From Flavobacteriaceae bacterium UBA3078 (GTDB lineage: Bacteria > Bacteroidota > Bacteroidia > Flavobacteriales > Flavobacteriaceae), in the NCBI GenBank assembly GCA_002366675.1, contig DFBO01000161.1:1-8682 (forward strand): a stretch of DNA of 8,682 bases, read 5' to 3'. Within the stretch, counting starts at the first letter, position 1. The number at the start of each line of letters is the position of its first letter. The position numbers and the translations under genes were made by a program. Shown in pieces: positions 8,318 to 8,682 of this stretch. The notes under the pieces were generated by a model. It ran no database searches and was not told where the DNA came from. It was given only the letters and a program-made list of their open reading frames with translations.

Positions 8318-8335
8318 ATGTAACTTTTATTACAT
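8318..8335. repeat. Inverted repeat ATGTAA-N6-TTACAT, candidate operator
   Basis: Two perfect 6-bp arms (8318-8323 and 8330-8335) are separated by six bases, about 34 bases upstream of the collar gene's ATG. They share the TGTAA/TTACA core with the palindrome at 8410-8421. The placement close to the start would suit repression of the operon. Function is inferred. Confidence 0.3.
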
Positions 8336-8409
8336 TTCCAAATATAAATAAAATTTATTACTATTTTTAATTACAGAGTATCTTCAAAAAAGTTCCAATT
8401 TTTCAGGAT

Positions 8410-8421
8410 TTGTAATTACAA
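8410..8421. repeat. 12-bp perfect palindrome, candidate operator
   Basis: TTGTAATTACAA is a perfect 12-bp palindrome lying between the HTH regulator and the collar gene. Its half-site TGTAA/TTACA recurs in the inverted repeat at 8318-8335 and singly at 8371-8375. Small Xre-type repressors bind as dimers to such dyads, so it may be an operator. Simple AT-rich composition is the main alternative. Confidence 0.35.
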
Positions 8422-8459
8422 TTTTAAATCTAAAGGTTTACTTTAATACCTAAACTTAA

Positions 8460-8660
8460 TCAATCTAAATCATCTAAAAAGAAAATTTCGTTTACAGGCT
8501 TTTTAAATATTTCAGAAATTTTTAATGCTAGAACTGTTGATGGAACATACTTGTTTAGCTCCATAGCATTAATTGTTTGTCTGCTTACACTAATCATTTC
8601 AGCCAATTTTGCCTGCGTAATATTGTGTATTGCACGTTCTACTTTTATATTATTCTTCAT
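8460..8660 (-). CDS. Small Xre-family helix-turn-helix transcriptional regulator
   Basis: This is a complete protein of 66 residues (ATG at 8660-8658, TGA at 8462-8460). Nearly the whole chain is one HTH_3 / Cro-CI-type DNA-binding domain. Residues about 14-31 (TQAKLAEMISVSRQTINA) form the helix-turn-helix, with SRQTIN as the recognition helix. The section VPSTVLALKISEIFKKPVNEIFF fills the last helices. This is the usual size for the stand-alone regulators of this group, which act as dimeric repressors and often sit beside a membrane-protein gene; none is visible here because the window ends. The start is supported by the family's usual N-terminus and by a purine-rich site upstream. Its target is unknown; dyads in the gap downstream make autoregulation or control of the collar operon possible. 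Confidence 0.92.
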   Translation of the reverse strand: MKNNIKVERAIHNITQAKLAEMISVSRQTINAMELNKYVPSTVLALKISEIFKKPVNEIFFLDDLD

Positions 8661-8668
8661 CTTTAATA

Positions 8669-8676
8669 TTCCTTTT
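8669..8676 (-). promoter_or_regulatory. Shine-Dalgarno-like site of the HTH gene
   Basis: AAAAGGAA on the minus strand contains AAAGGA, nine bases before the regulator's ATG. It supports the chosen start and contrasts with the two secreted-protein genes, which have no such site. Confidence 0.5.
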
Positions 8677-8682
8677 AGATTT

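Larger units (their letters stand above)
8285..8459 (-). promoter_or_regulatory. AT-rich intergenic region, likely promoter of the collar / giant-protein operon
   Basis: These 175 bases separate the regulator's stop from the collar gene's start. They hold no ORF or RNA gene that I can support and no GC-rich terminator hairpin. A clear Bacteroidota -7 element (TAnnTTTG) is absent. The best alternative is a weak pair on the minus strand, TTGAAG (8387-8382) and TAGTAA (8363-8358) with an 18-base spacer, which could occur by chance at this base composition. The collar gene has no Shine-Dalgarno site. Its start and that of the giant gene share the 11-base context TTACTATGAAA. Confidence 0.4.

Noticed and set aside
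8358..8387. Sigma-70-like promoter pair TTGAAG / TAGTAA
   Set aside because: The match to the -10 consensus is poor, and Bacteroidota promoters use a different consensus. It is mentioned only within the intergenic entry.
8422..8459. Possible terminator after the HTH gene
   Set aside because: Only short AT-rich partial repeats were found, with no GC stem followed by a T-run.

Overview
The window is AT-rich DNA that looks like a chromosomal piece of a member of the Bacteroidota, most likely a marine flavobacterium. The reasons are the low GC, the lack of Shine-Dalgarno sites ahead of the two secreted-protein genes, signal peptides ending in 'SQ', and a giant extracellular protein built from LamG, carboxypeptidase-regulatory-like and Ig-like modules. 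All genes lie on the minus strand, so the layout reads from high to low coordinates.

Positions 8660-8460 encode a complete 66-residue Xre-family helix-turn-helix regulator. A 175-base AT-rich gap follows (8459-8285). It holds a perfect palindrome and an inverted repeat that share the half-site TGTAA/TTACA, which are candidate operators. Positions 8284-7376 encode a 302-residue secreted protein with a phage tail-collar domain and three HxH motifs. Eleven bases after its stop, a giant gene starts at 7364 and stays open to the left edge. Its 2,454 visible residues fill about 85% of the window, and its C-terminus lies outside it.

The giant protein reads as: signal peptide; FN3-like domain; a carboxypeptidase-regulatory-like domain apparently split by LamG-1; two more regulatory-like domains; a beta-rich / helical / beta-rich central module with no family I can name; CARDB/NEW3-like and Ig-like domains; an SbsA/Big_5-like domain apparently split by LamG-2 and LamG-3; a BACON-like domain; and a last beta domain cut by the window edge. 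No enzyme active site is recognisable, so it is best read as a surface adhesin, matrix or glycan-binding protein. A type IX secretion sorting domain would be expected beyond the edge but cannot be seen.

The collar protein and the giant protein are probably co-transcribed and may act together at the cell surface. The most interesting points are the nested LamG insertions, the unnamed central module, the pairing of a collar-domain protein with a giant LamG protein outside any phage context, and a 10-bp inverted repeat that puts the giant gene's start codon in a predicted hairpin loop. The plus strand shows no convincing gene.
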